From positions 1-24,121 of the forward strand of contig DATKYO010000103.1 in the NCBI GenBank assembly GCA_035528475.1: a stretch of 24,121 bases of DNA, written 5' to 3'. Both the position numbers and the translations under genes were made by a program. This DNA comes from SD8 sp035528475. GTDB lineage: Archaea; Halobacteriota; Methanomicrobia; Methanomicrobiales; Methanospirillaceae. The notes beneath the pieces are model-generated. The model did no database searches and was not told the DNA's origin. It was given only the letters and a program-made list of their open reading frames with translations. Positions 21,475 to 24,121 of this stretch are shown in pieces; within the stretch, counting starts at the first letter, position 1; each line of letters starts with the position of its first letter.

Positions 21475-22692
21475 ATGGACTTTGCCGAATACATTGATGC
21501 CCGGCTGCCTGCAGGACATGTTATATCGGTGGAACGGGATGCCCGGCATCATACCCCGCCTACCCGCTATTCAGGTGAATTCTGGACTTCGGGGCAGAGG
21601 CAGGCATCGTCCATACAGGAGATCTCCTACAGGGCCTGTTTCAAGCCCCAGCTTCCAAGGTTTTTCATCGATCTCCTTACCAGGGAAGGTGATCTTGTAT
21701 ATGACCCTTTCAATGGCAGGGGCACGACGGCCATCGAAGCCGGGCTGATGGGGCGGATGGTGGCAGCCAACGACATTAACCCGCTCTCCAGGATTCTCAC
21801 CATCCCCAGGTTTTTTCCTCCCCTTGAATCCGAAGTGAAAGAGAGACTTGCCCGGGTTCCGGTATCACCAGGGGCGGGGGCCGATATGGATCTCTCCATG
21901 TTCTATCACCCCGAGACTGAATCTGCCCTGGTATCCCTGCGTGAGTACCTGCTCGAACGCCAGGAGACAGGATGCGAAGATCATATCGATATGTGGATTC
22001 GCATGGTGGCCACCAGCAGGCTTACCGGGCACTCGAAGGGGTTTTTCTCGATCTATACGCTTCCTCCGAACCAGGCGGTAAGTCCTGAAAGCCAGGTGAG
22101 GATCAACCGGAAACGAAACCAGGTACCGCCAAGGCGTGATGTGTTCCCGCTTATCGCCAGAAAAACCAGGTCACTTTTGAGAAATCTTTCTGAAAGTGAT
22201 CGGAAACGCCTGAACCGGGCAGGGGAAGATATACTCTTCTCGACTACAGATTCACGGGCCACATCCCATATCAGATCCGGTTCTGTGCAGCTCACTGTCA
22301 CTTCACCCCCTTTCCTCGATATCGTCCAGTATTCACGCGACAACTGGCTCCGGTGCTGGTTTAACGGGATCGATGATAGAGAAGTGGGAGAAAGAATAAC
22401 CATGGCCCGGACCGTTCCGGAGTGGTCGGGCGTGATGCAGGAGACGTTTTGTGAACTCTCACGAATCACCTCACCCGGCGGATGGATCGCGTTCGAAGTA
22501 GGTGAGGTGAGGAAGGGGCGGGTGAACCTGGAGGAAGTGGTGGCACCACTGGGAGAGCCATACGGCCTTTCCTGTGCCGGGATTGTGGTAAATACCCAGC
22601 ATTTCACCAAGACTTCCCATATATGGGGGATTGCCAACAACCAGCACGGCACCAATTCCAACCGCATCGTGGTGTTTCAAAAAGAAGAGTGA
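21475..22692 (+). CDS. DNA methyltransferase, N4-cytosine/N6-adenine family (solitary)
   Basis: A 405-aa SAM-dependent amino-methyltransferase. FKPQLPRFFIDLL (56-68) resembles motif X, DPFNGRGTT (77-85) is motif I for SAM binding, AANDINP (97-103) fits motif II, and TSPPF (276-280) is the catalytic motif IV; SPPF/SPPY is more usual for N4-cytosine than N6-adenine. About 190 residues separate motif I and IV, space for a target-recognition domain, so the order is X-I-(TRD)-IV rather than the IV-first order typical of SPPY-type enzymes. The C-terminal TSHIWGIANNQHGTNSNRIVVF reads as conserved. No restriction endonuclease is adjacent, so it is an orphan or regulatory methylase; an RNA target is a less likely alternative. 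The target sequence is unknown. Confidence 0.85.
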   Translation: MDFAEYIDARLPAGHVISVERDARHHTPPTRYSGEFWTSGQRQASSIQEISYRACFKPQLPRFFIDLLTREGDLVYDPFNGRGTTAIEAGLMGRMVAANDINPLSRILTIPRFFPPLESEVKERLARVPVSPGAGADMDLSMFYHPETESALVSLREYLLERQETGCEDHIDMWIRMVATSRLTGHSKGFFSIYTLPPNQAVSPESQVRINRKRNQVPPRRDVFPLIARKTRSLLRNLSESDRKRLNRAGEDILFSTTDSRATSHIRSGSVQLTVTSPPFLDIVQYSRDNWLRCWFNGIDDREVGERITMARTVPEWSGVMQETFCELSRITSPGGWIAFEVGEVRKGRVNLEEVVAPLGEPYGLSCAGIVVNTQHFTKTSHIWGIANNQHGTNSNRIVVFQKEE

Positions 22693-22702
22693 TGCCGGCA
22701 AA

Positions 22703-23869
22703 TCAAGGTGCCGGGATTCCCCCGCGCATCAGGTATTCGTGGGCTTCAAGAGCCGCTTTGGCCCCTTCCCCGGCAGCGGTGATGATCTGCTTGGTCTTGA
22801 TGTTGGTCACGTCACCGGCAGCGAAGATGCCCGGAACACTGGTGCGGCAATTGATGTCGATAACAATCTCTTTTTGGTCGTTCATCTCCAGCAGGCCCTC
22901 TAAAAAACCGGTATTGGGAATCCACCCTATCTCGGCAAATACCCCATCGAGCGAGAGTGTTGTCTCCTCTCCCGTATCCCTGTCCTTTATTGTCACGCCG
23001 TTTAAGAGCGCGTTGCCGTGGAATGCTGCGACGACGGTGTTGAGGTGAGTGATGATATTCTTCTTCTGTTTATATGGGTTCATATAGCTCTCATCGGCCC
23101 GGATCGTGCTCCTGACAATGAGATGGACCTCCGTTGCAATATTACTCATCTCTATGGCAGTCTGCAGGGCGGAATTGCCTCCTCCGACAACTGCAACCAC
23201 CTTGTCCTTGAAGAGAGGGCCGTCACAGGTTGAGCACACGGAAAGCCCCCTGCCGAGATAACGGTCCTCCCCTTCCACCCCGAACTTCCGGGGCTGTTTA
23301 CCCTGGGCCAGGATGACCGCACTGGCATTGTAGACGGCGCCTGTGGTTGTGGTGATCACAAACCCGCCATCTTTCGCTTCCAGGCCAAGGACGCTGTCCA
23401 GTTCCATGTGAATATTCTGGGACCGCACCTGCTCCTCGAACTTCTTCATCAGCTCGTCCCCGGTGACCATCCGGTAGCCCATGTAATTCTCGATTGTCCA
23501 GCTCTCCAGCGCCTGGCCACCGATATTCTCACTGACAATGACGGCCTTGAGAAGTTTCCTGGCACAATATACCGCTGCAGTAAGGCCTGCCGGGCCGGCC
23601 CCTACTATCAGTACATCGTACAACTCTCCTTTTTTTGCTGTGCCGAAGAGCTCGTTCAATCGTTGGGCATTAAAACCCACGATGATTTCATCATCTACGA
23701 TCGTGACCGGCACGGCGAACTGGCCGGATATCTCGACCATCTTTTTGGCGGCCTCCTTGTCGGCTCCCACGTCGATTGCCATGTATTCGACGCTATGTTT
23801 GTCCAGGAATGCCTTGACCATGCGGCAGTACGGGCAGGTCTGGGTATAATATACGGTGACTCTGGGCAT
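22703..23869 (-). CDS. glutaredoxin-like domain fused to thioredoxin reductase/AhpF-like flavoprotein
   Basis: A 388-aa fusion. Residues 1-76 form a glutaredoxin/NrdH-like domain with active site C12-P-Y-C15 (YYTQTCPYCRM) and the cis-Pro in FAVPVTIV. From about 83 follows a thioredoxin reductase core: FAD loop VGAGPAGLTAA (89-99), redox pair C212-S-T-C215 in CSTCDGPLF, pyridine nucleotide loop VVGGGNSALQTA (228-239), and C-terminal FAD motif GIFAAGDVTN. The dinucleotide 2'-phosphate site, HRRxxxR in NADPH enzymes, reads HLIVRSTIRADE here, closer to the AhpF pattern, so NADH or another donor may be used. The reductase can presumably pass electrons to its own glutaredoxin domain. It probably also serves the thioredoxin at 10964-11374; this is inference. 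Confidence 0.92.
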   Translation of the reverse strand: MPRVTVYYTQTCPYCRMVKAFLDKHSVEYMAIDVGADKEAAKKMVEISGQFAVPVTIVDDEIIVGFNAQRLNELFGTAKKGELYDVLIVGAGPAGLTAAVYCARKLLKAVIVSENIGGQALESWTIENYMGYRMVTGDELMKKFEEQVRSQNIHMELDSVLGLEAKDGGFVITTTTGAVYNASAVILAQGKQPRKFGVEGEDRYLGRGLSVCSTCDGPLFKDKVVAVVGGGNSALQTAIEMSNIATEVHLIVRSTIRADESYMNPYKQKKNIITHLNTVVAAFHGNALLNGVTIKDRDTGEETTLSLDGVFAEIGWIPNTGFLEGLLEMNDQKEIVIDINCRTSVPGIFAAGDVTNIKTKQIITAAGEGAKAALEAHEYLMRGGIPAP

Positions 23870-23894
23870 GTATTCCTGATTTACAACGGGATTT

Positions 23895-23903
23895 GTTATA
23901 AAA
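23895..23903 (-). promoter_or_regulatory. TATA box of the Grx-TrxR gene
   Basis: TTTTATAAC on the minus strand is centred about 30 bp before the ATG at 23869. The short leader would contain AGGAATAC as a weak ribosome site. Confidence 0.5.
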
Positions 23904-23955
23904 TTGATGTGTTGATTATCAATGGTTCAGGTAAAAGCGAGAGAAAGAGATGATT

Positions 23956-24121
23956 TTATTGAAACCCTGCCTTTTCCAGGAAAAGAGCCAGTTTCTCATC
24001 CGTTATCCGGACATCATTCTTTTCAAGGTAAGCCTGTATCCCGTCCCCGGAGTCGCGGAGGAGGGTGATCGTCTCCGAGGCACTTCCCGCATCGCTTGAT
24101 ATACTGATCCGGTCCGAAAGA
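23956..24121 (-). CDS. C-terminus of an unidentified protein (partial)
   Basis: One minus-strand frame is open from the window edge to a TAA at 23956-23958, giving 54 residues that read like a real protein end: acidic, helical, with ETITLLRDSGDGIQAYLEK and a final LALFLEKAGFQ. The other two minus frames are closed by stops within this stretch. The N-terminus lies outside the window, so neither the length nor the family can be judged. It is on the same strand as the Grx-TrxR gene, 86 bp upstream of it, but that gene has its own TATA box in the gap, so an operon is not required. Confidence 0.6.
   Translation of the reverse strand, partial: LSDRISISSDAGSASETITLLRDSGDGIQAYLEKNDVRITDEKLALFLEKAGFQ

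Noticed and set aside
22053..22667. 204-codon antisense ORF opposite the methyltransferase
   Set aside because: Low-complexity Ser/Arg-rich translation typical of a shadow frame; the sense frame has methyltransferase motifs.
1..24121. CRISPR array, insertion sequence, prophage or toxin-antitoxin module
   Set aside because: No regularly spaced direct repeats, transposase or integrase motifs, or paired small toxin-antitoxin genes were seen on either strand.

Overview
The window looks like chromosomal DNA of a methanogenic euryarchaeon, most probably of the order Methanomicrobiales. The support is archaeal informational genes (ribosomal protein L37e, an LSm/Sm protein, an MCT-1-like PUA protein, an initiator tRNA-Met without encoded CCA), an archaeal SepF, TATA-type promoters with several apparently leaderless genes, and a thiol:fumarate reductase (TfrAB), an enzyme tied to the coenzyme M/coenzyme B chemistry of methanogens. 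The exact genus is not determined. No integrase, transposase, CRISPR array or phage gene was seen, so this is essentially a core-genome segment with a few accessory genes.

Layout. Positions 1-1069: the start of a secreted SBBP/DUF7948-type protein leaving the window on the minus strand, a 353-bp control region with a perfect palindrome, and a small conserved-looking unknown protein. Positions 1127-3227 (minus): class II lysyl-tRNA synthetase and a short HEAT-repeat protein. Positions 3228-3647: a gene-poor stretch that holds a possible 36-codon mini-gene with its own TATA element and oligo-T end. Positions 3648-6106 (plus): an iron-sulfur flavoprotein of the Isf type, then a two-gene drug/polyketide-type ABC exporter. 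Positions 6099-8234 (minus): an Lhr-family SF2 helicase. Positions 8491-10170 (plus): a 36-aa membrane peptide translationally linked to a sodium:solute symporter, behind a leader with a stable hairpin. Positions 10308-11374 (minus): UbiX flavin prenyltransferase and thioredoxin. Positions 11482-11556: initiator tRNA-Met.

Positions 11586-13445 (minus): operon LSm, L37e, purF. Positions 13650-15224 (plus): PUA protein, then SepF directly coupled to a ZPR1-type zinc-finger protein. Positions 15221-17609 (minus): lysC and purM, overlapping by 8 bp. Positions 17670-20758 (plus): tfrA and tfrB, overlapping in an ATGA. Positions 20771-21325 (minus): DGK1/dolichol-kinase-like membrane enzyme. Positions 21475-22692 (plus): a solitary SPPF-type DNA methyltransferase with motif I before motif IV. 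Positions 22703-23869 (minus): glutaredoxin-thioredoxin reductase fusion. Positions 23956-24121 (minus): C-terminus of an unidentified protein.

Themes. Several genes concern thiol/flavin redox chemistry (Isf, thioredoxin, UbiX, TfrAB, Grx-TrxR), purine synthesis (purF, purM) and translation. I do not see one clear multi-gene novel defence or mobile system. The best candidates for something under-described are the small peptide/symporter pair with its structured leader, the SepF-ZPR1 coupling, the solitary methyltransferase, the AhpF-like cofactor site in the Grx-TrxR fusion, and the mini-gene at 3340-3533.
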